Made by a program: the position numbers and the translations under genes | NCBI GenBank assembly: GCA_019637435.1 | Contig: JAHBVO010000002.1 | Location: 1,093,519-1,157,518, forward strand | Length of the DNA: 64,000 bases | DNA from: Candidatus Obscuribacterales bacterium | GTDB lineage: Bacteria > Cyanobacteriota > Vampirovibrionia > Obscuribacterales > Obscuribacteraceae | Direction: 5' to 3' | Shown here: positions 8,806-17,443 of the stretch, in pieces | Numbering within the stretch: the stretch's first letter is position 1 | Layout: every line of letters starts with the position of its first letter | The notes under the pieces: model-generated | Seen by the model: only the letters and a program-made list of their open reading frames with translations | Told to the model about the DNA's origin: nothing | Database searches by the model: none

Positions 8806-10044
8806 ATGAATAATGATTTGATTCCGCCCAGGGAAAATTTCCTGGCATGCGCTTTTACCAAACTGATATTGCCGGCAGTGTTGCAGTATCAGCAACTAGA
8901 AGTCACGGCTTCCGCGCAGTGTGTGGAAGCGGTTCGCCGGCTGGCTGGAAAGAGCACTGTGCTGCTTTTGAATCACTCGGATAGATTCGACCCGCTCTGC
9001 GCTTTCGCATTGTCGAAATTCTGCGACGAAGATTTCTATTATCTGTCCTCGCGGGAGCAGTTCGATGGAACGCTCGGATTGCGCGGATGGTGCATGCAAC
9101 AGGTGGGCACTTATTCTGTCATTCGTGGACTGCCTGAGGATTACGCCAGCAAGGAGATGACAATTTCTCTTATAACTGAAGCGAAACGCAAACTGATTAT
9201 GTTCCCTGAAGGCGATGTTACGGGTCGCGATGATGCCATCCTTCCTCTCAAGGAAGATGGTATTCGCAACATGCTTATCGCTCAGCAACGACTGATGGAC
9301 AGTGGCAGTCCACGAGAAATATTTCTCTTGCCTGTATCTATTTATTATCAAACGCGCAGCGATGCGATCCCTCAGTTGAATCGTTCGTTGGACCGACTGG
9401 AGGGGCACCTCGGTCTGCCAGTCACGCATGGTTCATTTGAGCCAAGAATCCGCCGGATCGTTGAATCGGTGATTGCTCGCCTCGCTACTCACTACGGAGT
9501 CGCCCTATCCGGGTCGACTTTGGATCAAAAGCTAATGGAACTCTGCAAATATGTTTCAATGTCCATTGCGAATTTTTACGGCATAGCACCTGATGACGTC
9601 ACGGATCCGATGGTAGTATTGCATACGGTGCGTGGTCGTATGTGGCGTTTGATGCACGAAGAGCGGGGCGACGGAACTCAGTATGGTGAACGGCTGCGCT
9701 TTGAGCGTCGAAAAAGCGGCGGTGAATTCATAAGAGATCTGGATCGTTTGGAACAGATGTTGATCCTTGCGCACACGCTTCAGCAGTATGAGTTCAGCGT
9801 TGAAGAAGCCTGGAGAGCCGTCGATAGGTTGGAACTGGAAATAACCGGAACCGCTTCGCGCAAGGGTCACAGAGTTGCACGCCTTGAGGCTGCTCCCGCT
9901 ATAAGCCTTATAGAATTCATGTCTTCGTGGGAATACCATCCTCGCCGAACAGTTCATCTTGTAGATCAGAGGGCTAGAGTAGCGATGTATTCTGCGCTAC
10001 AGACATCTAAAAAGGCATCGCATACGGTGACATCCGCGGCGTAA
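8806..10044 (+). CDS. PlsC-like lysophospholipid acyltransferase
   Basis: The HX4D catalytic motif is NHSDRFD (His57, Asp62), and FPEG at residues 133-136 is the glycerol-phosphate binding motif of the LPLAT/PlsC superfamily. Such enzymes acylate lysophosphatidic acid or related acceptors at the membrane. The protein is long (412 residues) for a PlsC: about 200 residues follow the acyltransferase domain and contain helical, charged segments I do not recognise. There is no clear transmembrane helix. It follows the glycosyltransferase on the same strand after 125 bases. The exact acceptor cannot be stated. Confidence 0.75.
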   Translation: MNNDLIPPRENFLACAFTKLILPAVLQYQQLEVTASAQCVEAVRRLAGKSTVLLLNHSDRFDPLCAFALSKFCDEDFYYLSSREQFDGTLGLRGWCMQQVGTYSVIRGLPEDYASKEMTISLITEAKRKLIMFPEGDVTGRDDAILPLKEDGIRNMLIAQQRLMDSGSPREIFLLPVSIYYQTRSDAIPQLNRSLDRLEGHLGLPVTHGSFEPRIRRIVESVIARLATHYGVALSGSTLDQKLMELCKYVSMSIANFYGIAPDDVTDPMVVLHTVRGRMWRLMHEERGDGTQYGERLRFERRKSGGEFIRDLDRLEQMLILAHTLQQYEFSVEEAWRAVDRLELEITGTASRKGHRVARLEAAPAISLIEFMSSWEYHPRRTVHLVDQRARVAMYSALQTSKKASHTVTSAA

Positions 10045-10068
10045 ACGCGGTTCGCTGTTTTTACCGAA

Positions 10069-10743
10069 TTAAGTCGAGGCCGAATGCAAAAGCAGTGATT
10101 CAGGAGCGAATTGGCTGAGCCATTTCGGATAGCTCGCTCTGATGCTATTAGAAACTGGTGGCGGATTGCGCCGTACGATCTCGGCCGCTGTTCTGCACAG
10201 GTTTTCGGGAAGGCTTTCGAAGATTCCGAACGCTTCGAACGATAATGTAAACCAATCAGGTTGATCTTCTATTGGGACGTGAGTTTCGGCATCAACGAAA
10301 CGAATTGCCGTAAACTCGAGGTTGCACCCGCGGTCAGGCACATTTGCCGACCTTTCTTTTTTATCGAGGAGAAGCTCAAACGTTTTCTCTCCTGAAGTAT
10401 CGAATCTTCGCATCCACCTCTGTTTTTCCGTGGCTACTACTTTGCTCCTATCGAGGAACAATCCGTGCGCAGTCCACTTCGACCACGTTTCGATATCGCC
10501 ATCGAAAGGTATTTCTGTGCAACCACCAGCGGTGACTGAAACCAAACCTTTGATTTCAACTCCTGGCCGACCACCACGATGTTTTAAACCCAATTCGATT
10601 TGCGTAGCGTCGCGGAAATATAAGTCAACGCGTTTACTACCGCCACCAGCGGGAAAGTCATGAACATTCTCGTCGCAAAACCACTCTTTAAGCTCATCCT
10701 GAGGAGAGTTCCAGAACCAGCGAAGCTCTGCTGTGACTTGCAT
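10069..10743 (-). CDS. Uncharacterised protein, possibly CYTH-like fold
   Basis: I do not recognise the family. The N-terminal half has alternating charged beta-strand-like segments (VTAELRWFW, KRVDLYFRD, IELGLKHRG, VEIKGLV), a pattern loosely recalling CYTH/triphosphate tunnel proteins, but the diagnostic ExExK motif is not seen. Aromatic clusters WSKW and PDWFTLSFEAF lie further on. I chose ATG 10743 because GGAGG sits four bases upstream; a longer reading to 10899 would run toward the divergent gene at 10881. The protein is soluble, about 224 residues, with no signal peptide. It converges on the acyltransferase gene with a 24-base gap. Confidence 0.6.
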   Translation of the reverse strand: MQVTAELRWFWNSPQDELKEWFCDENVHDFPAGGGSKRVDLYFRDATQIELGLKHRGGRPGVEIKGLVSVTAGGCTEIPFDGDIETWSKWTAHGLFLDRSKVVATEKQRWMRRFDTSGEKTFELLLDKKERSANVPDRGCNLEFTAIRFVDAETHVPIEDQPDWFTLSFEAFGIFESLPENLCRTAAEIVRRNPPPVSNSIRASYPKWLSQFAPESLLLHSAST

Positions 10744-10880
10744 AACGCCTCCAAGGCTGTTTGCATCGGACCTTTGCTGCAATGATACCATTTCATATTG
10801 CTCAAATTGTTGCCTCTTGTAGACTGTAATTGAAGCTTGGCAGTACCGTCTTTGGGGTAGATTCGATCGGGAGGGCTCGG

Positions 10881-12545
10881 ATGGGTTCGTCTTATACAAA
10901 TTTGCAGTTGCGAACTCGTGACTTTGATCGCGTCGTCAGCATTTTGCATGATGGAAACATTTTGCCTGCGTATGTGTCCAGTGCTTGCGAGCGTGGTTGG
11001 ATTAGCGTGTATCCGCGAAGCAGCGAGAGCCAGGACCCTCAAATTCTGCGAACTCTGGCAATGTCATTATCGAAGCAGCTTGATACAGGCGTCTTCGGTT
11101 TTCTTGTTCATGACAGCGATCTGTTCTGGTATGTGCTCTGTGAGAGCGGGCGGCAAGTCGATGAGTATGAATCAGATCCAGGCTACTTCGGCGGAGAAGA
11201 TGTCGGTCCATCCGGGGGAAATATGCAGGCGGTCGCGCGTTATTGCGTACCCGGCACCACGATAAAGGACCTCACAGAAACCTTCACAAAGAAACCCGGT
11301 CGTTTTACTGGAAGCTTGAAATTCGTCTGGCATATTATGCGAAAGGACCTGGAGAAAGCGCTCAGTTCAACCTCGATATTTCGCGGCGACACTCTGGCGG
11401 CCAGTCTAGGGATGCGACTTGGTTTGTCCCGAGACCGCGTGTGTCTGGGATATAAGTATATTAAGCAGGGCGATGCCAACTCTAACAAATTTACTCTCCT
11501 ACAGAGTCAACACGACAGGAAATCTCGCGAAAAAGTCGTCGGTCCCCCGATGCTGGTGGCGGAGCGTCAGCGCAGAAGTCGCCTGGTTTCCGGGTTTTCC
11601 GGCGGTGCAAATTCAGACCTCAGATCGGAGGCTGCCGAATTTGAGCTCGAAATTGGCGAGGAATTGAATTGGTACGGCACTATCCGAAATGAAGGTGCCG
11701 GTTCAAAGGGAATGCGAGTTAGGCTGGAGGGAGAAGCTCTCAGCCGAGCGATGTTCGAAATTGTTCGAGTATCGCTGGAGAAGTGGCACAGTCAGACCGA
11801 TGAAGAAGATTTCGAGCCGCCCGATCCTGACGACGAATCGTTCTGGCCGTTTATCGCGCAACTCGCTCCGACTGCCAATCCGAGCATCTGGACTGTCGAT
11901 GTGGAAGATTTCAGTTACGACGACGAAATACTTGTGCGGCTGCCGATTGTCCCGGTGAAAACTGGCGATGCTCTACTGGAATTGAAGCTCAGTCCGCTGG
12001 TCCCTGAGGCAACTTCATCTGCGGAGTTCACCATTAGCCTGCGCGTGGATGCCGGCAATGCATCAGCAAAGAGCGCGTCAACAATGACAGCATCTTTCCG
12101 TGTGGATAACAAAAAGGACAAGGCAAGTGCATTTGGTTCAATGAAAATTTCCTTCCCCTCAGACTATTCAGTTGCTGCTGACGATGGAAAGGGATTGAAG
12201 GCTTTGGCTGGCGTAAAGTATCACTTGAGGGCGTACAAGGGTCAGGACACCCAGTTTAAACTGTCTATTCAAACGCCTATTGAGAGTGAGACCGAGCCTG
12301 TGATTCAGGGACTTTTGAAACAGGTTCGCCGAGAGAAACGGGCCAGACGTTTCACCACGGGTGATCTTGAGCAAGTTGTCGGGGCGAACGCTCAATTCGA
12401 GTTGGCTCAGTGGCAGAGTGCCAAACTCACGGGATTCGTTGCTTACGGAAGAATCGGTGATGATTGCGTTGTAGTTTACGCGGAGACGTCCGACCAGGTC
12501 GCTCTTCGCGAGATGAGGGATGTAGTTTTCAAAATGGCTGATTGA
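10881..12545 (+). CDS. Uncharacterised 554-residue protein
   Basis: I do not recognise a named family. The first 120 residues look like a compact alpha/beta domain (LQLRTRDFDRVVSIL, GFLVHDSDLFWYVLCE, then QVDEYESDPGYFGG), a pattern I associate with uncharacterised bacterial proteins. The middle section, rich in short beta-strands (FELEIGEELNWYGTIRNEG, ILVRLPIVPVKTGDALLELKL), may be an immunoglobulin-like domain. The last 130 residues form another alpha/beta section. There is no signal peptide or membrane helix. ATG 10881 has GGGAGG six bases upstream and is preferred over the TTG at 10830. It converges with the kinase gene at 12551 with a 5-base gap. Confidence 0.6.
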   Translation: MGSSYTNLQLRTRDFDRVVSILHDGNILPAYVSSACERGWISVYPRSSESQDPQILRTLAMSLSKQLDTGVFGFLVHDSDLFWYVLCESGRQVDEYESDPGYFGGEDVGPSGGNMQAVARYCVPGTTIKDLTETFTKKPGRFTGSLKFVWHIMRKDLEKALSSTSIFRGDTLAASLGMRLGLSRDRVCLGYKYIKQGDANSNKFTLLQSQHDRKSREKVVGPPMLVAERQRRSRLVSGFSGGANSDLRSEAAEFELEIGEELNWYGTIRNEGAGSKGMRVRLEGEALSRAMFEIVRVSLEKWHSQTDEEDFEPPDPDDESFWPFIAQLAPTANPSIWTVDVEDFSYDDEILVRLPIVPVKTGDALLELKLSPLVPEATSSAEFTISLRVDAGNASAKSASTMTASFRVDNKKDKASAFGSMKISFPSDYSVAADDGKGLKALAGVKYHLRAYKGQDTQFKLSIQTPIESETEPVIQGLLKQVRREKRARRFTTGDLEQVVGANAQFELAQWQSAKLTGFVAYGRIGDDCVVVYAETSDQVALREMRDVVFKMAD

Positions 12546-12550
12546 GCGCT

Positions 12551-13921
12551 TTACTTTGTCTTAGAGAGCGATGAATCTGTTGATTCCGAAGTCTGAACGG
12601 CTGTGTTTTTGTTTTGTTTCAGCGATGTTAAAAATTGGATGCTGCCAAAAATCAGTCCAATGACGATCAGAAGAGCGAAGACGAGAGTGATTGGGATGTT
12701 TCCCATGAAGGGATTTTTTGCCATTCGATGCGCGTTCTGTCGAATTGAAGCTGACGTCGACGCGCTCGAAGCCGAGGGCAAGGTGATACCAGATGTGGTG
12801 TTGGTGTCGCCGGTAGTACTAGTAGAAACTCCTTCGGCTGCGTTGGCAACCCCCGCCGTGACGCCCGGACCGCTACCCAACGCTAGTTTGCCGCTGCCGA
12901 TGCCACCAGGTGAGCTTAAACCGGTTTGAGGCTGATTCGTCAGTTTTGTAGTCTCATTATCAAGCTTCAGAGTGCTGGATAATCCGGATTCGTTGTCTGC
13001 TGCTTTCAAACAGGTTGCGACTAAATGCTCCTTCAATTCATTAGCCGACTGGTGTCTGTCAGCGGGGTCCTTGGCCATCGCTTTCAGAAGAAGTGGTTCC
13101 AGTCCGACTGGATAACTGAGAAGACCGTTTGCTTCTTTCAACGGCGGTGGTTGTTTTTTCACATGGCATTGAATTAACTCGTACATCGAAGTAGCTTGAT
13201 GGAACGGATCTTTGCCCGTAATCATCTCGTACATGACCACACCGATAGAGTAGATGTCGGAGCGCTCGCTTCCCGGCTTGCCCATGCACTGCTCGGGACT
13301 CATGTATGGAGGGCTTCCGCAGATTTCCTCGCCCTCTGTCAAACTTGACTGGTTGAATTTTGCCAGACCGAAGTCAACGACTTTTATGAAGTCGGTCTCT
13401 TTATCCATCAGTACGATATTGCCGGGTTTCACGTCTCGGTGAATCACTCCCTTGCGATGAGCATGTTCAAGCGCGCCAAGTACTTGTACAAAAATCCGCG
13501 TAAATCGAGAAATGTTCAGCGGTCCATCTTCCGCCAGTAGTTTTTCCAGATTTCTTCCGGGCAGGTAATCCATGATCACGCATGGTTGTCCATCGGGTCC
13601 TGGCACCCAATCGAAGAGAGTGACGATGTTCGGATGACTGAGCGCGCAGAGAAGATCAACCTCGTTTTGAAAACGGTCTCTGTGAGCCTGCTTATCATCG
13701 ATATGAAACTTCAGTGTTTTAACCGCTACATCACGATTGACGCGTAGCTGCGTCGCTCTGTATACGTTACTGAGACTGCTCGAACCGATCAACTCCTCGA
13801 TGAGAAAGCGCCCATCGAGTGTGGTGCCAACGAGCGGATCGTGAGCGTTTGGCATAGTAAGGAGAAGGAGAACCTGATCTAATACATATATGTAATCCAG
13901 AGTCTTATTCCCGATGTCCAC
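12551..13921 (-). CDS. Membrane-anchored serine/threonine protein kinase
   Basis: A Hanks-type kinase domain occupies about residues 30-305: VAVKTL with the ATP lysine, catalytic loop HRDVKPGNIVL, DFGLAKF for the metal-binding Asp, and SPPYMSPEQ as the P+1 loop/APE equivalent. A Gly/Ser/Thr-rich linker follows. One transmembrane helix (ITLVFALLIVIGLIFGSI) stands near the C-terminus with a short charged tail, so the kinase faces the cytoplasm and has essentially no external sensor. The glycine loop IGSSSLSNVY is unusual in having serines where glycines are common. The GTG at 13921 gives the longest form; an ATG at 13855 starts just before the conserved region. It lies 35 bases after the LRR kinase gene, probably in one transcript. 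Confidence 0.88.
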   Translation of the reverse strand: MDIGNKTLDYIYVLDQVLLLLTMPNAHDPLVGTTLDGRFLIEELIGSSSLSNVYRATQLRVNRDVAVKTLKFHIDDKQAHRDRFQNEVDLLCALSHPNIVTLFDWVPGPDGQPCVIMDYLPGRNLEKLLAEDGPLNISRFTRIFVQVLGALEHAHRKGVIHRDVKPGNIVLMDKETDFIKVVDFGLAKFNQSSLTEGEEICGSPPYMSPEQCMGKPGSERSDIYSIGVVMYEMITGKDPFHQATSMYELIQCHVKKQPPPLKEANGLLSYPVGLEPLLLKAMAKDPADRHQSANELKEHLVATCLKAADNESGLSSTLKLDNETTKLTNQPQTGLSSPGGIGSGKLALGSGPGVTAGVANAAEGVSTSTTGDTNTTSGITLPSASSASTSASIRQNAHRMAKNPFMGNIPITLVFALLIVIGLIFGSIQFLTSLKQNKNTAVQTSESTDSSLSKTK

Positions 13922-13956
13922 AAAGCTAAACGGTTTTCTTTCACCGTGCCGTTATG

Positions 13957-16128
13957 TCACTGCTGTTGCAGCATTTGGATTAATTTACTGGTACCGTCTT
14001 CTCCGATTGAAACCTTCACGTCTGGTCGCAGCTTTTCAAACCGTTTCACTCCGAGCGACGTTAATTTCCCTGCAACGGTGGTTTTTAAGCTTCTCAAGTT
14101 CTTCATTTTTCGACCGAGGAGCATGAGACCCTCGTCTGAAAGTTGGTTTTCATTGATGTCCATGTGCGATATATTAGGAAGCTTGGACAAAATTTCGATT
14201 GCTTCATCATCAATACCAGCATTTGTGAGCGTCAGAACTTTTAGTGATCTGACTTCCGCAAGGTCATGCAGAGCCTCTTTGGTGAGTCCGTGCGAATGAC
14301 CCAGGTCCACTGTGTTGAGCTTCTTCGCGCCCTTCAGTGTACGAATCATTCCCGGTTTCAATTCCATGAATCGCAGTTGCAGTGTTCTCATCTCCGGCAA
14401 TCCATCAACCAGGAGTTTCATTCCTTTTGGTGTCATCAGATTATCGTAGTGAAAACAAAGGCGCGTAATCGTTTTGATTTTGGAGAGGTACTCTGCACCT
14501 TCATCATTGAACATATGGCTCATAATCAAGATCGATTGAAACTTAGCTTGCGGAATGTACTTGAAGCCGACTCCGGATACTTTTGATTCCATAGTGACTT
14601 TGAAGTTCTGTACGTTGTCGAGGTCTTTGAGCTTTTTAAAATCTTCGTCCGTGACTTCATGACCTTCTATCATTGTGGGTTCTTCACGATTCCATCCACC
14701 GCCTGTCAGATTCAGTTCGTCTAGAATTACGTTGGTTTTTATATCGTTGATGTCTTGCTCATTCTTATGATAGGCAGCAGTTTTGCGCGCGAGTTGTTGC
14801 TTCTCTTCTGTTTCTTTTCTAGACGGCAGATGTGGCTTCACCATACTTTGTGCCGCGAGAAAACCGATTGCGGTTATTATAAAAATCGTTGCTGTCGTTT
14901 TAATTGCCACTATATGTGATGCATTCTGTTTTTGCTCGACATCAATTGGCTTTGCTAAAGAGTCATTTGGATCTATGTCTTGAATCGCCTGTCGAAGGTC
15001 AAGCATGCTTGCAAAGCGGTCTTCCGGGCGCTTCGCCAGTGTTCTAGCGACTAAAGCCTCAAGAGCGGGAGGAAAGTTACCGTCCGGTCGAACATCCACC
15101 AGATGTGGTGGCGTATCTGTCGCGTGCATGCTGAGAGTTTGATAGGCATTCTCACCAACGAATGGTGGCCGGCCAGTAAGGCATTCGAAAATCACGCACC
15201 CGAGAGAGTAGACTTCTGATCTTCCATCATATGGCAATCCGAGACCTTCATCAGGACTCATGTAAATCGGGGCTCCGGCAAGAAGCTGCTCGCCGCTCTG
15301 CGCATGCTCTTTATCAGGGCTACTGATTTTAGCAATGCCGAAGTCTATGATGCGAACATCTACACCGCCAGCACCATTGTCTAGCAACAGCAAATTACTC
15401 GGTTTGATATCTCTATGAAATACGCCGTTTTGATGCGCGTAAGCAAGTGCATTGCAGGTCTGCACGAAAATATTTTGCGTAGCGCTCCAGTTTAGAGGAC
15501 CTTGTTGGTCTAAGACCTTTTCCAGAGTCGAGCCCTGAAAATAGTCGAGCACCATATATGGTACTTCGTCTCCGGTAAGTCCAAAGTCCAGAATTCCGAC
15601 GATATTCGGGTGATTCAATCGGCTATTTGCTCTGGCTTCTTCTTGAAACGCTACAAGCTGTTTCGCCTCAAGCATATGCAACATCTTCACCGCAACCTGT
15701 TTGTTCAAAAACCTATCTTGGGCGAGGTAAACGGAGCCGCCAGCACCGGCCCCGAGTTGAGCGAGGGGCTTGTAGCGGTCCATTGGAAAGGAAGTTGCGC
15801 CCAAAGACAACGGTTGTTCGTCGATTTCGTCGACAACAATTCGCACATCCACCGGTGGCGCCGCATCGAGAGCGTCTCTAAGAGGTTTCGGTACGGAGCA
15901 CCTGCAGACATCCGCTCGAAAAATAAATTGAGTGAAAGAACCTGCTCGGCCTTCACCTATGCGCTTGCCGCAGGTTCGACACATCTCGATGGCGGAGGGT
16001 CTCTCTTCCTCTACCGCCTCAAGGTCTTTTACATCGCAATTACAGGCCACAATCCACTGAGTTAGGCTTCCGTAGCTGCTACTCTTGCGTGGGTTTTTGC
16101 AGATTGGGCAAAGCTGTGCTTCGGTCAT
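13957..16128 (-). CDS. Tandem zinc-ribbon serine/threonine kinase with C-terminal leucine-rich repeats
   Basis: Four modules are visible. First, two zinc-ribbon-like units: Cys7/Cys10 with Cys29/Cys31, and Cys50/Cys53 with Cys75/Cys77, each containing GS[LF]TQ[WF]I before the second pair. Second, a kinase domain (about 115-385) with VAVKML, HRDIKPSNLLL, IDFGIAK and APIYMSPDE. Third, one transmembrane helix (TTATIFIITAIGFLAA, near 415). Fourth, a leucine-rich-repeat region (about 480-710) with strands such as LKVLTLTNAGI and ISHMDINENQL. Topology should be kinase inside and LRR outside, a receptor kinase. Two other genes in the window (49056 and 63129) share the ribbon-kinase start. The neighbours are a histidine kinase and an exported caspase upstream and another kinase downstream. 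The ligand and substrates are unknown. Confidence 0.88.
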   Translation of the reverse strand: MTEAQLCPICKNPRKSSSYGSLTQWIVACNCDVKDLEAVEEERPSAIEMCRTCGKRIGEGRAGSFTQFIFRADVCRCSVPKPLRDALDAAPPVDVRIVVDEIDEQPLSLGATSFPMDRYKPLAQLGAGAGGSVYLAQDRFLNKQVAVKMLHMLEAKQLVAFQEEARANSRLNHPNIVGILDFGLTGDEVPYMVLDYFQGSTLEKVLDQQGPLNWSATQNIFVQTCNALAYAHQNGVFHRDIKPSNLLLLDNGAGGVDVRIIDFGIAKISSPDKEHAQSGEQLLAGAPIYMSPDEGLGLPYDGRSEVYSLGCVIFECLTGRPPFVGENAYQTLSMHATDTPPHLVDVRPDGNFPPALEALVARTLAKRPEDRFASMLDLRQAIQDIDPNDSLAKPIDVEQKQNASHIVAIKTTATIFIITAIGFLAAQSMVKPHLPSRKETEEKQQLARKTAAYHKNEQDINDIKTNVILDELNLTGGGWNREEPTMIEGHEVTDEDFKKLKDLDNVQNFKVTMESKVSGVGFKYIPQAKFQSILIMSHMFNDEGAEYLSKIKTITRLCFHYDNLMTPKGMKLLVDGLPEMRTLQLRFMELKPGMIRTLKGAKKLNTVDLGHSHGLTKEALHDLAEVRSLKVLTLTNAGIDDEAIEILSKLPNISHMDINENQLSDEGLMLLGRKMKNLRSLKTTVAGKLTSLGVKRFEKLRPDVKVSIGEDGTSKLIQMLQQQ

Positions 16129-16198
16129 AGAATCACCCTTACCATGACAATCTTACAATGACGTTCAGACCTGAGCAATTGCTGTGTGATTCGCTTTA

Positions 16199-17314
16199 TT
16201 AAGGTGACAACGGGATCGTGAAGCAAAACTTGCTGCCTTTGCCTGGCTCGCTTTCCACCCAAATTTTGCCGCCATGTTTTTCCACTAGCGATTTGCATAT
16301 CGCAAGACCCAGTCCGAATCCTTTTCGCTTGATGGACTTGTGCTGTTCAAGCTGACGATAGCGCTCAAATACGATGTGTTGCATCTCCTTCGGAACGCCT
16401 GGACCGCAATCGATTACTTGAAACTTGGCCGACAGACCCTCGATGCCGCCGACAACACGGACGACCGAATTGTCCGGCGAATACTTGATTGCGTTGGAAA
16501 TCAGATTGATGAGAACCTGTACAATTCTGTCCTCATCAGCCGTAATCACATCATTGGTAATGTCAGTTTCTATCGAAACCGTCGGGCGATCCTTGGCACC
16601 ATCGGCGGTGATGACTGCTTTGTTTATGATTGCGCCAACGGTTGTTTCGGCTGGCACTATCTCTATAGTGCCGGTTTCCATTTTTTCCGCGTCCAGCAAA
16701 TTCTTGACCAGGGAGATAAGGTAGTCAACGGAGGATTGAGCGTTTGTGATTATGTTGACGCCGCGACCGTTTATGGCGCCGTACATTCCGGTGGCCACCA
16801 TATCCAGTACCACTCTAACGGCAGTGAGAGGGCCCCGTATATCATGGCTCACCATTGCGATAAGGTCGTGTCGCAGTTGTTCCAGGCGTTGTCTCTCGGT
16901 TATGTCTTGAACGTTAACGAAGTAGCGCTCCTCCCCCTGTGTTTCGAGCATGTTGACGCAAATTTCAGAGGCGAAAATATCGCCGCTGCGTCTGCGAGCT
17001 GAGACCTTAATTGGCTGCGGGCTTATTTCCAGCGCTTTCGTATCAGGAAAAATGAAGTCGATTGGCTGTTGGGCCAGCTCTTCTGAGGAGTATTCAAAGA
17101 TGCTTCGAGCTCGCTGATTGACGGCCTCGATTCGATTATTTTTATTAACCACAATCAGACCCATTGGGAAGCTTGTGATGATGCGCTGAATTCGATAACT
17201 CAGATCGTTGTAGTTCTTGTTTAAAAGATCTACTTCTCTGGTTTTCTCTTCAAGTCGCTGGGCAAGCTCGCCGTAAGTCGGCGGTGTTTGGTCTGGCCGT
17301 TTGCCGGTATTCAA
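16199..17314 (-). CDS. PAS-domain sensor histidine kinase, soluble
   Basis: An N-terminal coiled segment leads into a PAS domain ([19 protein letters not shown], about residues 50-140). The HisKA dimerisation domain has phospho-acceptor His157 in [10 protein letters not shown]. The ATPase domain shows the N box ([12 protein letters not shown]), G1 (DCGPGVP) and G2 ([11 protein letters not shown]). No transmembrane helix is present, so it is cytoplasmic and probably senses an internal signal through PAS. The start is TTG with AGGAG upstream. No response-regulator gene is adjacent, so it is an orphan kinase. It lies between the caspase gene and the LRR kinase gene, all on the minus strand. Confidence 0.88.
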   Translation of the reverse strand: MNTGKRPDQTPPTYGELAQRLEEKTREVDLLNKNYNDLSYRIQRIITSFPMGLIVVNKNNRIEAVNQRARSIFEYSSEELAQQPIDFIFPDTKALEISPQPIKVSARRRSGDIFASEICVNMLETQGEERYFVNVQDITERQRLEQLRHDLIAMVSHDIRGPLTAVRVVLDMVATGMYGAINGRGVNIITNAQSSVDYLISLVKNLLDAEKMETGTIEIVPAETTVGAIINKAVITADGAKDRPTVSIETDITNDVITADEDRIVQVLINLISNAIKYSPDNSVVRVVGGIEGLSAKFQVIDCGPGVPKEMQHIVFERYRQLEQHKSIKRKGFGLGLAICKSLVEKHGGKIWVESEPGKGSKFCFTIPLSP

Positions 17315-17342
17315 CCTGATCGCTCCTGGTCTACCTCTTTGT

Positions 17343-17372
17343 GTCCGGCGTCGATTGCTATTAGCGCCGGAC
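17343..17372 (-). terminator. Perfect 8-bp inverted repeat between caspase and histidine kinase genes
   Basis: GTCCGGCG and CGCCGGAC form a GC-rich stem with a 14-base loop in the 129-base gap. No U-run follows on the minus strand, so it could be a weak terminator, an attenuator or a processing site that partly uncouples the caspase gene from the kinases. Confidence 0.4.
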
Positions 17373-17443
17373 CCGAGACATTAACGATCGACGTCGGTCG
17401 ATTCGCATCGTCTCAGACTCGAATTATAGCTGGTCGCGCACGC

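Noticed and set aside
10584..11042. A 152-codon minus-strand open frame
   Set aside because: It overlaps the starts of two better-supported divergent genes in other frames and shows no domain or ribosome binding site.
16340..17002. A 220-codon plus-strand open frame
   Set aside because: It is antisense to the histidine kinase, which has all expected motifs.
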